The notes: generated by a model not told the origin, from the letters alone. DNA of 64,000 bases from Flavobacterium amnicola (GCF_004122165.1 NZ_SBKO01000004.1:124001-188000), one strand, 5' to 3'. Numbered from the stretch's first letter, positions 8,928-19,715 are shown. Made by a program: numbers and translations.

Positions 8928-8977
8928 TACTACAATATTTATTCCTTTGGTTGTATTCTGACCAATGATTTGCCGAC

Positions 8978-9667
8978 ATGAATATTTTAAAATCACATCT
9001 TAGGTTGTACTTTATTTTTGGAATTTTGTATTTCCTATCCACTTTTATGGATTGGACGTATACCTCCTATTTTGCAAAACCTTTATTCATCGGCGCAATT
9101 AGTTTTTATTATATAGAAGAAAGCAGGAAAAATATCAATTATTACAACTGTATTATTTTAATCTTCTTTCTCATATCGGGAGTAATCAACTTATTGGAAG
9201 GCTTTGACTATTTTGTTTATGTTTTATTTTTCAATTTTCTAGCTTACTGTATGTTGCTGCTACAATTAATCAAAGAATTAAGGCATAAAAAACTATACAT
9301 CATTGATAAAGAGAATTACACCTCCATTTTGTTAACCTTCATTTTCCTAGCGTGTATACTGTATATATCTTCACTTATTGTTTTTGACAGTTCCTTTGAG
9401 TTGTACAAAGTGATTTTAGTGTACGATGCCATTTTAATTACTTTTGTGTTTAGTGCTGCTTATGCCTATTTAGCCAAACCCAATCAAAAAAACACCTATT
9501 TAATAATTTATGCTTTAATCACCATCATGTGTGAGCTTTTTTATGGTATTTACTATTATTATTACAAATTAGATTTCCTTAGGTTTACGAGTATCTTTTG
9601 TTATATCCTTTCTTTTTATTTTTTAATACACTACTTTTTAAAAGAGAACGATACAATTTTGGAATAA
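8978..9667 (+). CDS. Multi-pass membrane protein, possibly YhhN/TMEM86-like
   Basis: This 229-residue protein has about eight hydrophobic segments covering nearly its whole length. The early FAKPLFIGAISFYYI, with Lys-Pro-Leu next to the second helix, recalls YhhN/lysoplasmalogenase proteins, but I see too little else to be firm. It is rich in Tyr and Phe. It has its own promoter and shares a terminator region with the convergent eno. Treat it as a membrane protein of unknown function. Confidence 0.7.
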   Translation: MNILKSHLRLYFIFGILYFLSTFMDWTYTSYFAKPLFIGAISFYYIEESRKNINYYNCIILIFFLISGVINLLEGFDYFVYVLFFNFLAYCMLLLQLIKELRHKKLYIIDKENYTSILLTFIFLACILYISSLIVFDSSFELYKVILVYDAILITFVFSAAYAYLAKPNQKNTYLIIYALITIMCELFYGIYYYYYKLDFLRFTSIFCYILSFYFLIHYFLKENDTILE

Positions 9668-9700
9668 AAAAACACCCGTTAATTTAAAACTAACGGGTGT
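9665..9700 (-). terminator. Intrinsic terminator of eno, probably bidirectional
   Basis: ACACCCGTTA and TAACGGGTGT form a perfect 10-bp stem around a 9-base loop. On the minus strand it is followed by seven T residues, as expected for eno. On the plus strand it follows the membrane-protein stop without a strong T run. Confidence 0.88.
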
Positions 9701-9720
9701 CATTATTTATTCAATGAATA

Positions 9721-11064
<1,344 letters not shown>

Positions 11065-11119
11065 CTATTCCATTTAAATGTAAACAGACAAAAATGTAAT
11101 TGTTATTAACGATAACGTT

Positions 11120-12229
11120 TTAGTTTTTCGCCGATTTGATATTTTCTACAAATTGATCAAACAAATAAGAGGAATCGTGTGGTCCTGGACTTGCTTCTGG
11201 ATGGTATTGTACCGAAAAACAGTTTTTAGATTTCATTCGCATCCCTGCTACAGTACCGTCGTTTAAATGTTCGTGTGTAATTTCCAATTCGTGATGTTGG
11301 TCTAATTCTTCTCTATTTACAGCAAAACCGTGATTTTGAGAGGTAATCTCCCCTTTACCAGAAATTAGATTTTTCACCGGATGATTAATGCCGCGGTGAC
11401 CATTAAACATTTTATAAGTAGAAACGCCATTCGCCAAAGCAATAACTTGGTGTCCTAAACAAATTCCGAATAATGGATGGTTGTTCGCAATAATTTCTTT
11501 TGCTACTGAAATAGCACTTTCTAAAGGGTCTGGATCACCAGGTCCGTTAGACAAGAAATAGCCATCTGGATTGAATGCTTTTAATTCTTCATATTTGGCA
11601 TCAAAAGGGAATACTTTTATATAACAATCTCTTTTGGCTAAATTTCTAAGAATATTGGTTTTGATTCCCAAATCTAAAGCAGAAATTTTATGAGTAGCGT
11701 TTTCATTTCCAAAGAAATAAGGTTGTTTGGTAGATACTTTTGAAGCCAACTCCAATCCTTTCATATCGGGTACTTGAGCCAATTGTTTTTTCAATTCTTC
11801 CACAGAAGTTCCATCAGTAGAAATCACTGCATTTTGCGCTCCGTTATCACGAATATAACTTACAAGCGCACGGGTATCGACATCAGAAATACAAACCAAA
11901 TTCTGTTTTTGAAAATAATCAAACAAGTTACTTTCAGAATCAGGGCGGGAATGATTGACTGAGAAGTTTTTACAAACCAAACCTGAAATCATGATTTTGT
12001 CCGATTCTACTTCCTCTGCGTTTACTCCGTAATTTCCGATGTGCGCATTGGTCGCCACCATGATTTGTCCGAAATAAGAAGGATCGGTAAAAATTTCTTG
12101 ATAGCCTGTAGTTCCGGTATTGAAGCAAACCTCTCCGAAAGTAGTTCCGCTAATTCCAATAGATTTCCCGTGAAAAATGGTACCGTCAGCTAGTAGTAAT
12201 ATAGCTTGTTGTTTTGTTGTGTGTTGCAT
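11120..12229 (-). CDS. carA: Carbamoyl-phosphate synthase small (glutaminase) subunit
   Basis: This 369-residue protein starts at the ATG at 12229 (MQHTTKQQAILLLADG). The N-terminal CarA domain shows FHGKSIGISGTTFGEVCFNTG. The class I glutamine amidotransferase domain has YFLSNGPGDPDPLE, the nucleophile Cys in GICLGHQVIALA and the catalytic His/Glu in QYHPEASPGPHD. It feeds ammonia to CarB for pyrimidine and arginine synthesis. carB is not in the window. It follows rplQ, with a promoter that overlaps the rplQ terminator. Confidence 0.98.
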   Translation of the reverse strand: MQHTTKQQAILLLADGTIFHGKSIGISGTTFGEVCFNTGTTGYQEIFTDPSYFGQIMVATNAHIGNYGVNAEEVESDKIMISGLVCKNFSVNHSRPDSESNLFDYFQKQNLVCISDVDTRALVSYIRDNGAQNAVISTDGTSVEELKKQLAQVPDMKGLELASKVSTKQPYFFGNENATHKISALDLGIKTNILRNLAKRDCYIKVFPFDAKYEELKAFNPDGYFLSNGPGDPDPLESAISVAKEIIANNHPLFGICLGHQVIALANGVSTYKMFNGHRGINHPVKNLISGKGEITSQNHGFAVNREELDQHHELEITHEHLNDGTVAGMRMKSKNCFSVQYHPEASPGPHDSSYLFDQFVENIKSAKN

Positions 12230-12246
12230 TGTTATTTTTAGTTTGG

Positions 12247-12279
12247 CAAATTTATTCAAAAAAAAAGGATAAACTCAAA
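12247..12279 (-). promoter_or_regulatory. carA promoter overlapping the rplQ terminator
   Basis: On the minus strand, TTTG (12276-12279) and TAAATTTG (12247-12254) are 21 bases apart. The TTTG lies in the loop of the rplQ terminator hairpin, and the T run of the terminator forms most of the spacer. Confidence 0.6.
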
Positions 12280-12290
12280 AAGTTTATCCT
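12258..12290 (-). terminator. Intrinsic terminator at the end of the ribosomal cluster
   Basis: GGATAAACT and AGTTTATCC form a 9-bp stem followed by nine T residues on the minus strand, 26 bases after the rplQ stop. Confidence 0.92.
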
Positions 12291-12315
12291 TAATATTTAT
12301 GAAGCAAGATTCATA

Positions 12316-12804
12316 TTATTCTGCAGCGTCAGTAGATTCTTCAGAAGTTGCTGCTGGAGCTTCAGGAGCTGCCTCAGCTTTTTTAGCTTTTCCACCACGA
12401 CGGCTTTTAGCTTTTTTCTCTTCTTTTTTACCTCCGTTGTATAATTCGTTGAAATCTACTAATTCGATCATTGCCATATCCGCATTATCTCCTAAACGAT
12501 TTCCTAACTTGATGATACGAGTGTAACCTCCTGGACGATCACCAACTTTAGCCGCTACGTCTCTGAATAAATCAGTTACCGCATATTTGCTGCGTAAGTA
12601 AGCGAAAACGATACGACGGTTGTGAGTAGTATCTTCTTTTGATTTTGTAATAAGCGGCTCAACAAATTGTTTAAGTGCTTTAGCTTTAGCAACAGTGGTG
12701 TTGATACGTTTGTGCTCGATAAGAGAACAAGCCATATTCGCTAACATAGCTTTTCTATGTCCCGTTTGTCTGCTTAAGTGGTTGAATTTTTTTCCGTGTC
12801 TCAT
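12316..12804 (-). CDS. rplQ: 50S ribosomal protein L17 (bL17)
   Basis: The core ([20 protein letters not shown]; then [20 protein letters not shown]) is diagnostic of bL17. At 162 residues it is longer than the 127 of E. coli. The extra length is an Ala/Glu/Lys-rich C-terminal tail from about residue 125, typical of Bacteroidetes. It is the last gene of the alpha segment, 63 bases after rpoA, and is followed by a strong terminator. Confidence 0.99.
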   Translation of the reverse strand: MRHGKKFNHLSRQTGHRKAMLANMACSLIEHKRINTTVAKAKALKQFVEPLITKSKEDTTHNRRIVFAYLRSKYAVTDLFRDVAAKVGDRPGGYTRIIKLGNRLGDNADMAMIELVDFNELYNGGKKEEKKAKSRRGGKAKKAEAAPEAPAATSEESTDAAE

Positions 12805-12867
12805 GACGTATTTGTTTAAACCTTCATCTTGCTACAATCCGCTTTGGAGAGCAAAATATGAAGTAAT

Positions 12868-13860
12868 TTATTCTTTATCTAATTTGTATTTTGCTAAGTC
12901 CATTCCGAATGTTAAATTCTTGTTGGCTACTAATTCATCAAGCTCTGTTAATGATTTTTTACCGAAGTTACGGAACTTCATTAAGTCATTTTTATTGAAC
13001 GATACTAAGTCACCTAATGTATCAACTTCAGCTGCTTTTAAGCAATTTAAGGCTCTTACTGATAAATCCATATCGACAAGCTTAGTTTTAAGCAATTGTC
13101 TCATATGCAATGATTCTTCGTCGTAAGACTCTGTTTGAGCTATTTCATCAGCTTCCAAAGTAATTCTCTCATCAGAGAATAACATAAAATGGTGAATTAA
13201 TACTTTTGCAGCTTCAGTTAAGGCATCTTTAGGATGAATTGATCCATCAGTTTTGATTTCGAAAACTAATTTTTCATAATCCGTTTTTTGCTCTACACGG
13301 AAGTTTTCAATTGCATACTTCACATTCTTTACCGGAGTAAAGATTGAGTCTGTAAAGATAGTACCGATTGCAGCATTTTGTTTTTTGTTTTCCTCAGCAG
13401 GAACATAACCACGACCTTTCTCGATAGTCATTTCCATGTTAAGGTTTACTTTACTGTCAAGATTACAAATAACCAATTCTGGGTTTAACACTTGAAATCC
13501 AGAAATGAATTTTTGGAAATCACCAGCGGTAATTTGATCTTTTCCTGTCAATGAAATAGAAACTGATTCGTTATCGATATCTTCAATTTGACGTTTTAAA
13601 CGTACTTGCTTTAAGTTAAGGATAATTTCAGTTACGTCTTCCACCACTCCAGAAATAGTAGAGAATTCGTGATCTACACCATCAATTCTGATAGATGTAA
13701 TCGCGTATCCCTCAAGAGCAGAAAGTAAAACTCTTCTAAGTGCATTACCAACAGTCAATCCGTATCCCGGTTCTAAAGGTCTGAATTCAAACTTACCTTC
13801 AAAATCGTTAGAATCGATCATGATAACTTTATCGGGCTTCTGAAAATTAAATATTGCCAT
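12868..13860 (-). CDS. rpoA: DNA-directed RNA polymerase subunit alpha
   Basis: This 330-residue protein has both standard domains. The N-terminal dimerization domain shows [20 protein letters not shown]. The C-terminal domain (about residues 255-320) has the helix-hairpin-helix residues in [20 protein letters not shown] sequence, here [19 protein letters not shown], and [13 protein letters not shown]. It assembles the beta subunits and contacts upstream DNA and activators. It lies between rpsD and rplQ, as in most bacteria. Confidence 0.99.
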   Translation of the reverse strand: MAIFNFQKPDKVIMIDSNDFEGKFEFRPLEPGYGLTVGNALRRVLLSALEGYAITSIRIDGVDHEFSTISGVVEDVTEIILNLKQVRLKRQIEDIDNESVSISLTGKDQITAGDFQKFISGFQVLNPELVICNLDSKVNLNMEMTIEKGRGYVPAEENKKQNAAIGTIFTDSIFTPVKNVKYAIENFRVEQKTDYEKLVFEIKTDGSIHPKDALTEAAKVLIHHFMLFSDERITLEADEIAQTESYDEESLHMRQLLKTKLVDMDLSVRALNCLKAAEVDTLGDLVSFNKNDLMKFRNFGKKSLTELDELVANKNLTFGMDLAKYKLDKE

Positions 13861-13882
13861 AAATTTCGACTGATGTCAATTA

Positions 13883-14488
13883 TTATTTGTTGTACAATTC
13901 GACGATTAGTTGTTCTTTAATGTTCTCCGGAATTTGAAGTCTTTGTGGAACAGATACGAAAGTACCTTCTTTAGTATCATTATTCCAAGTAATCCACTCA
14001 TAAACGTGAGAAGATGCAGCTAAAGAACGTTCGATAGCTTCTAAAGATTTAGATTTTTCACGAACAGCAACTTTGTCACCAGGTTTTAAATGGTAAGAAG
14101 GAACGTTAACCACTTCACCATTTACAGTAATATGTCTGTGAGATACAATTTGTCTAGCAGCTCTTCTTGATGGTGCTACACCCATTCTGAAAACAACGTT
14201 GTCTAAACGTGCTTCACATAATTGTAAAAGGATTTCACCAGTTACACCTTTAGAAGCTGCTGCTTTTTCGAATAAGTTTCTGAATTGTTTTTCTAAAATT
14301 CCATAAGAATATTTAGCTTTTTGCTTTTCCATTAACTGGATTGCATATTCAGATTTTTTACCTCTTTTTTTTGCCATCCCGTGTTGACCAGGAGGGTAAT
14401 TTCTTCTTTCGAATGATTTGTCATCACCGAAGATTGCTTCGCCAAATTTACGAGCAATTCTTGTACTTGGACCAGTATATCTTGCCAT
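13883..14488 (-). CDS. rpsD: 30S ribosomal protein S4 (uS4)
   Basis: This 201-residue protein carries the S4 RNA-binding fold ([33 protein letters not shown]). The N-terminus ([19 protein letters not shown]) lacks the zinc-binding cysteines of some uS4 proteins. It nucleates 30S assembly, and in Proteobacteria and Firmicutes it represses its own mRNA. A 123-base gap with a conserved-looking stem lies just upstream, which suggests autoregulation here too. Confidence 0.99.
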   Translation of the reverse strand: MARYTGPSTRIARKFGEAIFGDDKSFERRNYPPGQHGMAKKRGKKSEYAIQLMEKQKAKYSYGILEKQFRNLFEKAAASKGVTGEILLQLCEARLDNVVFRMGVAPSRRAARQIVSHRHITVNGEVVNVPSYHLKPGDKVAVREKSKSLEAIERSLAASSHVYEWITWNNDTKEGTFVSVPQRLQIPENIKEQLIVELYNK

Positions 14489-14503
14489 TTTAAAAAATTG
14501 TTT

Positions 14504-14559
14504 AAGGTTGAGATTATGAATTCAGGTCTAATAAATCCTTCGTAATCTTAAGCCAACCT
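14504..14559 (-). promoter_or_regulatory. Candidate structured leader upstream of rpsD
   Basis: Read on the minus strand, AGGTTG pairs with CAACCT, and AGATTA pairs with TAATCT just inside it, giving a 12-bp stem interrupted by a 5-base bulge. It encloses a 26-base loop region and ends 16 bases before the rpsD ATG. The gap around it is the longest within the alpha segment. An S4-binding autoregulatory site is an inference from position and pairing. Confidence 0.45.
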
Positions 14560-14611
14560 AGTTATACTTAAAAATTAAATTATAAAGATGTTGAAATAAA
14601 TTCAACAAACA

Positions 14612-14995
14612 TTACACTCTACGTCTTTTAGGAGGACGACATCCGTTGTGTGGCATTGGAGTAACGTCAATGATTTCTGTTACTTCAATTCCTGAGTTGT
14701 GGATAGAACGGATAGCAGATTCTCTACCGTTTCCTGGTCCTTTTACAAAAACTTTTACTTTTTTAAGACCAGCCTCTAACGCAACTTTTGAACAATCTTC
14801 AGCGGCCATTTGAGCTGCATACGGAGTATTCTTTTTAGAACCTCTGAAGCCCATTTTACCAGCTGATGACCAAGAAACAACTTCACCTTTTTTGTTGGTT
14901 AACGAAATGATGATGTTGTTAAAAGTTGCACTAATATGAGCTTCACCAGTTGACTCAACTACAACTTTACGTTTTTTTGTATTTGCCTTCGCCAT
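14612..14995 (-). CDS. rpsK: 30S ribosomal protein S11 (uS11)
   Basis: This 127-residue protein has the uS11 signatures [19 protein letters not shown] (here [20 protein letters not shown]), [17 protein letters not shown] and the C-terminal [15 protein letters not shown]. It lies in the 30S platform near the 3' end of 16S rRNA. It is 11 bases after rpsM. A 6-bp hairpin (GTTGAA/TTCAAC) at 14590-14606 follows its stop. Confidence 0.99.
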   Translation of the reverse strand: MAKANTKKRKVVVESTGEAHISATFNNIIISLTNKKGEVVSWSSAGKMGFRGSKKNTPYAAQMAAEDCSKVALEAGLKKVKVFVKGPGNGRESAIRSIHNSGIEVTEIIDVTPMPHNGCRPPKRRRV

Positions 14996-15006
14996 ATTAC
15001 TACTTA

Positions 15007-15381
15007 TTATTTAGTTGCTTTTTTCTTGTTAGCAACAGTTTTTCTTTTACCTTTTCTAGTTCTAGAATTGTTTTTAGTTCTTTGACCTCTTAAAGGAAGA
15101 CCTGATCTGTGACGGATACCTCTGTAGCATCCGATATCCATTAAACGTTTGATGTTTAATGAAGTTTCAGAACGTAATTCTCCTTCAATTTTATAGTATG
15201 ATACCGCGTCACGGATTGCTCCGATTTCGTCATCATTCCAATCTTGAACTTTTTTGTCTTGACTTACTTGAGCTTTTTCTAAAATCTCAATAGCTCTGCT
15301 TTTTCCAATTCCGAAGATATAAGTTAAAGCGATAACTCCTCTTTTGTTTTTAGGTATATCTACCCCTGCTATTCTTGCCAT
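15007..15381 (-). CDS. rpsM: 30S ribosomal protein S13 (uS13)
   Basis: This 124-residue protein has the uS13 pattern [20 protein letters not shown] at the N-terminus, with [10 protein letters not shown], and [20 protein letters not shown] near the basic C-terminus. It contacts the 30S head and the P-site tRNA and bridges to the 50S subunit. It follows rpmJ by 2 bases. Confidence 0.99.
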   Translation of the reverse strand: MARIAGVDIPKNKRGVIALTYIFGIGKSRAIEILEKAQVSQDKKVQDWNDDEIGAIRDAVSYYKIEGELRSETSLNIKRLMDIGCYRGIRHRSGLPLRGQRTKNNSRTRKGKRKTVANKKKATK

Positions 15382-15383
15382 AA

Positions 15384-15500
15384 TTATCCTTGTCTTTGTT
15401 TAAATCTAGGATTCTTTTTGTTAATAACGTATAATCTTCCTTTTCTGCGAACGATAATGCACTCGGCACTACGTTTCTTTACTGATGCTCTTACTTTCAT
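15384..15500 (-). CDS. rpmJ: 50S ribosomal protein L36 (bL36), zinc-free form
   Basis: This is a 38-residue protein beginning [19 protein letters not shown] and ending NPRFKQRQG. The overall pattern is that of bL36, and the position between infA and rpsM is the standard one. The usual zinc ribbon (Cys-x2-Cys...Cys...His) is missing, with only one cysteine left, so this is the zinc-independent type. Confidence 0.97.
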
Positions 15501-15506
15501 ATTAGT

Positions 15507-15722
15507 TTAGTATCTATAAGTAATTCTTGCTTTTGACAAATCGTATGGGCTCATTTCTAGTTTCACTTTATCACCAGGTAATAATTTGATGTAATGCATA
15601 CGCATTTTTCCAGAGATGTGAGCAATTACGATATGCCCGTTTTCTAATTCAACACGGAACATTGCATTTGATAATGCTTCAATGATTGATCCGTCTTGTT
15701 CTATTGCTGATTGTTTTGCCAT
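15507..15722 (-). CDS. infA: Translation initiation factor IF-1
   Basis: This 71-residue single OB-fold protein has the IF-1 signatures [40 protein letters not shown] and [20 protein letters not shown]. It binds the 30S A-site region during initiation. Its ATG is 1 base after the secY stop. In contrast to many bacteria, no adk or map gene separates it from secY. Confidence 0.99.
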   Translation of the reverse strand: MAKQSAIEQDGSIIEALSNAMFRVELENGHIVIAHISGKMRMHYIKLLPGDKVKLEMSPYDLSKARITYRY

Positions 15723-15723
15723 A

Positions 15724-17070
15724 TTAAGCTACTGCTTTTCTGTTTTTACCAGTCTTCATTAATCCATCATAATGTTGGTTTAACAAGTATGAATTAATTT
15801 GTTGAATGGTATCAATTGCTACTCCAACCAAAATCAACAATGATGTACCTCCAAAAAACAAGGCCCATTGTGCTTGAACACCCATTACACTAACTACAAT
15901 TGCTGGGAACACAGCAAGTAAAGCAAGGAATAATGACCCTGGGAATGTAATTAAAGACATCACTTTATCTAAAAAGTCGCCTGTTTCAACTCCTGGTTTA
16001 ACCCCTGGAATAAAACCACCACTTCTTTTCAAATCATCAGCCATTCTGTTGGTAGGGATTGTAATAGCGGTGTAAAAGTAAGTAAAAATTACGATTAAAA
16101 ACGCGAATAACAAATTATACTCCCAACCGAATATGTTTTGAAATCTTGTACTAATGGATTGTGCTGTTTCTGAGCTTGACATTCCAGCAACGGCAGCAGG
16201 TATGAACATGATTGCTTGCGCAAAAATGATTGGCATAACTCCAGAAGCGTTTAATTTTAAAGGAATAAACTGTCTGTTTCCTCCTGTCAAATCGCTTTCT
16301 AAGTCACCCGATACCGTACGGCGTGCATACTGAACCGCTACTCTTCTTACAGCCATTGTCATTAAAACACAGGCAATAATAATCAATAACCATACAATGA
16401 TTTCAACTACTATTTTCATAATTCCACCGTTGTTTTGAGAAACAGCAGAAGAAAATTCTTGTGTAAATGCTTGCGGTAAACGAGCTACGATACCTACTAA
16501 AATTAATAGAGAAATACCGTTTCCAATACCTTTATCGGTAATTTTTTCTCCTAACCACATTGCAAAAATTGTTCCTGTAGTTAAAATAATTACTGATGAG
16601 AATAAGAAAGAGAATGAATTAAATCCTAATAAGAAAGCATCAGCCGGTAACGTACGGTATAAGTTATAAATATAACCAGGACCTTGTACTAATGTAATTC
16701 CGATTGTTAACCATCTTGTGATTTGGTTCATTTTTTTTCTTCCGCTTTCTCCTTCTTTTTGAAGTTTTTGTAAATAAGGAATCGCAATTCCCATTAACTG
16801 AACTACAATAGAAGCAGAAATATAAGGCATGATCCCCAAAGCAAACACAGAAGCCTGAGAAAAGGCACCACCTGTAAATACGTCAATTAACCAACCAATA
16901 CCTTTATCGGTTTGATTAGTCAATCCTTGTAATTTAGTCGCGTCTATTCCTGGAAGTGTTACTTGAGCACCAAAACGATAAACTAACAGAAATCCTAATG
17001 TAATTAGGATTCTGTTTCTTAGTTCCTCAATTTTCCAAACGTTTTGAATCGATTCAATAAATTTTTTCAT
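15724..17070 (-). CDS. secY: Preprotein translocase subunit SecY
   Basis: This 448-residue protein has ten membrane segments. Motifs are [20 protein letters not shown] at the N-terminus, [15 protein letters not shown] (plug/TM2 region), [10 protein letters not shown] and the cytoplasmic loop [15 protein letters not shown] (here [20 protein letters not shown]). It forms the protein-conducting channel with SecE and SecG. It follows rplO by 13 bases, the usual spc-operon place. Confidence 0.99.
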   Translation of the reverse strand: MKKFIESIQNVWKIEELRNRILITLGFLLVYRFGAQVTLPGIDATKLQGLTNQTDKGIGWLIDVFTGGAFSQASVFALGIMPYISASIVVQLMGIAIPYLQKLQKEGESGRKKMNQITRWLTIGITLVQGPGYIYNLYRTLPADAFLLGFNSFSFLFSSVIILTTGTIFAMWLGEKITDKGIGNGISLLILVGIVARLPQAFTQEFSSAVSQNNGGIMKIVVEIIVWLLIIIACVLMTMAVRRVAVQYARRTVSGDLESDLTGGNRQFIPLKLNASGVMPIIFAQAIMFIPAAVAGMSSSETAQSISTRFQNIFGWEYNLLFAFLIVIFTYFYTAITIPTNRMADDLKRSGGFIPGVKPGVETGDFLDKVMSLITFPGSLFLALLAVFPAIVVSVMGVQAQWALFFGGTSLLILVGVAIDTIQQINSYLLNQHYDGLMKTGKNRKAVA

Positions 17071-17083
17071 CGTTTTCAGAAAA

Positions 17084-17536
17084 TTATAATTCTATAGCTT
17101 CTCCTCCAGCAGCTTCGATAGCAGCTTTTGCAGTAGCAGTAAATTTGTGTGCACTTACTTTTAATTTTGCTTTAAGCTCACCTCTACCTAAAATTTTAAC
17201 AACTTCAGTTTTAGTAGCTAAACGGTTTGCAACGATTGTAGCGAAATCTACAGTATCGGTTACAATTCCGTTATCAACTAGAGCTTGTAATGTATCAAGG
17301 TTTAATCCTTGGTATTCTACTCTGTTGATGTTTTTGAAACCAAACTTAGGCACACGTCTTTGAAGTGGCATTTGCCCTCCTTCAAATCCAATCTTTTTAG
17401 AATATCCAGAACGAGATTTAGCTCCTTTGTGTCCACGTGCAGCGGTACCACCTTTACCAGAACCTTCTCCTCTACCTAATCTTTTATTTTGATTATGTGT
17501 TGACCCTTCAGCTGGCTGTAAATTACTTAAATTCAT
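17084..17536 (-). CDS. rplO: 50S ribosomal protein L15 (uL15)
   Basis: This 150-residue protein has the glycine-rich basic N-terminal half of uL15 (KRLGRGEGSGKGGTAARGHK; FEGGQMPLQRRVPKFGF), which threads into 23S rRNA. The globular C-terminal half has the motif VKILGRGELKAKLKVSAHKF. It follows rpmD by 12 bases. Confidence 0.99.
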   Translation of the reverse strand: MNLSNLQPAEGSTHNQNKRLGRGEGSGKGGTAARGHKGAKSRSGYSKKIGFEGGQMPLQRRVPKFGFKNINRVEYQGLNLDTLQALVDNGIVTDTVDFATIVANRLATKTEVVKILGRGELKAKLKVSAHKFTATAKAAIEAAGGEAIEL

Positions 17537-17548
17537 AACAGTTATTTG

Positions 17549-17731
17549 TTATTTAGTTTCTTCTACAGAAACTAAGTGTTTAACTTTATTTACCATTCCA
17601 AGGACAGCAGGACTTGCATCGTGCTCAACAACTTGTCCCATTTTACGAAGACCTAAAGCTTCCATTGTTCTCTTTTGATCCTGAGGACAATTGATTTTGC
17701 TTCTTACTTGTTTTACTAATATCTTAGCCAT
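17549..17731 (-). CDS. rpmD: 50S ribosomal protein L30 (uL30)
   Basis: This 60-residue protein is of normal bacterial length and shows the uL30 core KILVKQVRSKINCPQDQKRT followed by LGLRKMGQVVEHDASPAVLG. It follows rpsE by 12 bases in the spc segment. Confidence 0.98.
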   Translation of the reverse strand: MAKILVKQVRSKINCPQDQKRTMEALGLRKMGQVVEHDASPAVLGMVNKVKHLVSVEETK

Positions 17732-17743
17732 AATTTCCTTGAA

Positions 17744-18268
17744 TTAACCTTTGAATACTTTCTCTAAAGATACTCCTCTTTGTTTCGCTACAGTAAGCGC
17801 ACTTCTCATTTGTAATAAAGCATCGAAAGTTGCTTTTACCACATTGTGAGGGTTTGAAGATCCTTGAGATTTTGACAATACATCGTGAATACCTACAGAT
17901 TCAAGAACTGAACGAACAGCACCACCCGCGATTACTCCGGTACCATGAGAAGCTGGCATTAAAAATACTCTTGCTCCACCAAATTTACCTTTTTGCTCGT
18001 GAGGTACAGATTGTCCACTTAAAGGAATTCTAACTAAGTTTTTCTTTGCATCTTCTACTGCTTTAGCAATAGCTTCAGAAACATCTTTAGATTTTCCTAA
18101 TCCGTGACCAACCACTCCGTTTTCGTCTCCTACTACTACAATTGCAGAGAACCCGAAAGCTCTACCACCTTTTGTAACTTTAGTAACACGATTTACACTA
18201 ACTAAACGATCTTTTAATTCAAGACCGCTTGGTTTTACTAACTCTACGTTTTTGTATTTATGATACAT
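17744..18268 (-). CDS. rpsE: 30S ribosomal protein S5 (uS5)
   Basis: This 174-residue protein has the double-stranded RNA-binding half ([38 protein letters not shown]) and the C-terminal ribosomal fold ([20 protein letters not shown]). It sits near the decoding site and helps accuracy. It is 6 bases downstream of rplR. Confidence 0.99.
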   Translation of the reverse strand: MYHKYKNVELVKPSGLELKDRLVSVNRVTKVTKGGRAFGFSAIVVVGDENGVVGHGLGKSKDVSEAIAKAVEDAKKNLVRIPLSGQSVPHEQKGKFGGARVFLMPASHGTGVIAGGAVRSVLESVGIHDVLSKSQGSSNPHNVVKATFDALLQMRSALTVAKQRGVSLEKVFKG

Positions 18269-18274
18269 AATTTC

Positions 18275-18628
18275 TTAGAATTTTAATCCAGCTGCTCTAG
18301 CGCCTTCTGCTAATGATTGAACACGACCGTGGTATAAATATCCACCTCTATCAAATGTTACATTTTCGAAACCAGCTTTTAAAGCCTTCTCGCCAACTAA
18401 TTTCCCAACTGCAGTTGCAATTTCGATTTTAGTTCCTTTGTTATCAACACCTTTTTCGCGAGAAGAAGCTGTTAATAATGTAACACCGTTTACATCATCT
18501 ATAAGCTGAGCATAGATTTCTTTGTTACTTCTGAATACAGATAAACGAGGTTTTGCAGCAGTTCCGCTTACAATCTTTCTAATTCTGTACTGTATTCTTT
18601 GTCTTCTATCAGATTTTGTTAATGACAT
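18275..18628 (-). CDS. rplR: 50S ribosomal protein L18 (uL18)
   Basis: This 117-residue protein has the uL18 pattern [35 protein letters not shown] and the C-terminal [20 protein letters not shown]. It binds 5S rRNA with L5. It is 11 bases after rplF. Confidence 0.99.
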   Translation of the reverse strand: MSLTKSDRRQRIQYRIRKIVSGTAAKPRLSVFRSNKEIYAQLIDDVNGVTLLTASSREKGVDNKGTKIEIATAVGKLVGEKALKAGFENVTFDRGGYLYHGRVQSLAEGARAAGLKF

Positions 18629-18639
18629 GATCTTAATTT

Positions 18640-19185
18640 TTAAGCTGATTTACCTGCTTTTCTTCTTAATACTTCACCCACAAACTTAATACCTTTTCCT
18701 TTGTAAGGTTCAGGTTTACGGAAAGAACGGATTTTTGCCGCTACTTGTCCTACTAATTGTTTGTCGAATGACGTTAATTTTACAATTGGGTTTTTCCCTT
18801 TTTCAGAAATTGTCTCTACAGTAACTTCAGGAGCTACATTTAAAACAATATTGTGAGAATATCCTAAAGCTAAATCAAGTTTATTCCCTTGATTAGAAGC
18901 TCTGTATCCTACCCCAACTAATTCTAATTCTTTTGTAAAACCAGTAGATACACCAGTAATCATGTTATTGATTAAAGCTCTATATAAACCATGTTGAGCT
19001 CTCTCTTGTTTGCTATCAGCAGCTCTCTCTACAAGAACCTGATCACCTTCAACTTTTACAGTTACGTTATCAGTATATTCTTGAGCAAGTTGCCCTAGTT
19101 TTCCTTTTACTGTAACAACAGCGTCTTTAACCTCTACAGTTACACCAGCTGGAATTGCAATTGGATTTTTACCTATTCTTGACAT
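18640..19185 (-). CDS. rplF: 50S ribosomal protein L6 (uL6)
   Basis: This 181-residue protein is made of two repeated domains. It begins [20 protein letters not shown] and carries [20 protein letters not shown] and the C-terminal signature [20 protein letters not shown]. It lies near the factor-binding site of the 50S subunit. It is 17 bases after rpsH. Confidence 0.99.
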   Translation of the reverse strand: MSRIGKNPIAIPAGVTVEVKDAVVTVKGKLGQLAQEYTDNVTVKVEGDQVLVERAADSKQERAQHGLYRALINNMITGVSTGFTKELELVGVGYRASNQGNKLDLALGYSHNIVLNVAPEVTVETISEKGKNPIVKLTSFDKQLVGQVAAKIRSFRKPEPYKGKGIKFVGEVLRRKAGKSA

Positions 19186-19202
19186 TTCTCTTATGGTCTA
19201 TT

Positions 19203-19601
19203 TTAGTATACGTAACAAATAACTTCACCACCAACATTTAATTGTTTAGCTTGTTTTCCTGTCATTACTCCTTTAGAAGTAGACACGATAGCAATACCTA
19301 AACCATTTAAAATTCTTGGTAATTTAGCAGCACCTGCATATTTACGTAAACCTGGTTTACTAATTCTTTGGATATCTTTAATTACTGACTCTTTGGTATC
19401 TTTATCATACTTAAGAGCGATTTTGATAGTACCTTGAACAGCGCTATCTTCAAATTTGTAACTAAGGATGTACCCTTGGTCAAATAAAATCTTTGTGATT
19501 TCCTTTTTCAAGTTAGATGCCGGAATCTCAACCACCTTGTGGTTTGCCATCACTGCATTTCTAACTCTCGTAAGATAATCCGCAATTGGATCTGTATACA
19601 T
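19203..19601 (-). CDS. rpsH: 30S ribosomal protein S8 (uS8)
   Basis: This 132-residue protein has the N-terminal [20 protein letters not shown] and the C-terminal signature [20 protein letters not shown]. It binds helix 21 of 16S rRNA, and in E. coli it represses the spc operon. Here the gene is separated from rpsN by an unusual 107-base gap containing a promoter and a strong hairpin, so it may be separately controlled. Confidence 0.99.
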   Translation of the reverse strand: MYTDPIADYLTRVRNAVMANHKVVEIPASNLKKEITKILFDQGYILSYKFEDSAVQGTIKIALKYDKDTKESVIKDIQRISKPGLRKYAGAAKLPRILNGLGIAIVSTSKGVMTGKQAKQLNVGGEVICYVY

Positions 19602-19621
19602 ATAAACAAAATTGTGGTTAT

Positions 19622-19652
19622 GGTTTTCAATCCGCCCTCAGCGGATTGAACC
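19622..19652 (-). promoter_or_regulatory. Strong leader hairpin before rpsH
   Basis: On the minus strand, CAATCCGC and GCGGATTG form a perfect 8-bp stem around TGAGG, extended by GGTT/AACC across a 2-base bulge. It ends 20 bases before the rpsH start and has no T run, so it looks like a leader or processing structure rather than a terminator. Confidence 0.5.
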
Positions 19653-19684
19653 TTTAACCCATTAAACTTTAATATTTTGGTTTG

Positions 19685-19715
19685 CAAAAGTATGAAACTT
19701 TTACGAAACTACCAA
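19685..19715 (-). promoter_or_regulatory. Internal promoter between rpsN and rpsH
   Basis: TTG (19713-19715, inside the last codons of rpsN) and TACTTTTG (19685-19692) are 20 bases apart on the minus strand, a full match to the Flavobacterium consensus. Confidence 0.65.

Larger units (their letters stand above)
8674..8977. other. Intergenic region between divergent gltA and a membrane-protein gene
   Basis: These 304 bases hold the promoters of both neighbours: a TAGATTTG box for gltA and a complete TTTTG/TAATTTTG pair for the rightward gene. No small ORF with good support, tRNA or strong hairpin was seen. Confidence 0.6.

Noticed and set aside
19622..19652. Mimic of the 16S helix-21 S8 binding site
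   Set aside because: The stem is an uninterrupted GC-rich helix without the internal unpaired core known for S8 sites, so direct mimicry is not visible. It is kept only as an unexplained leader hairpin.
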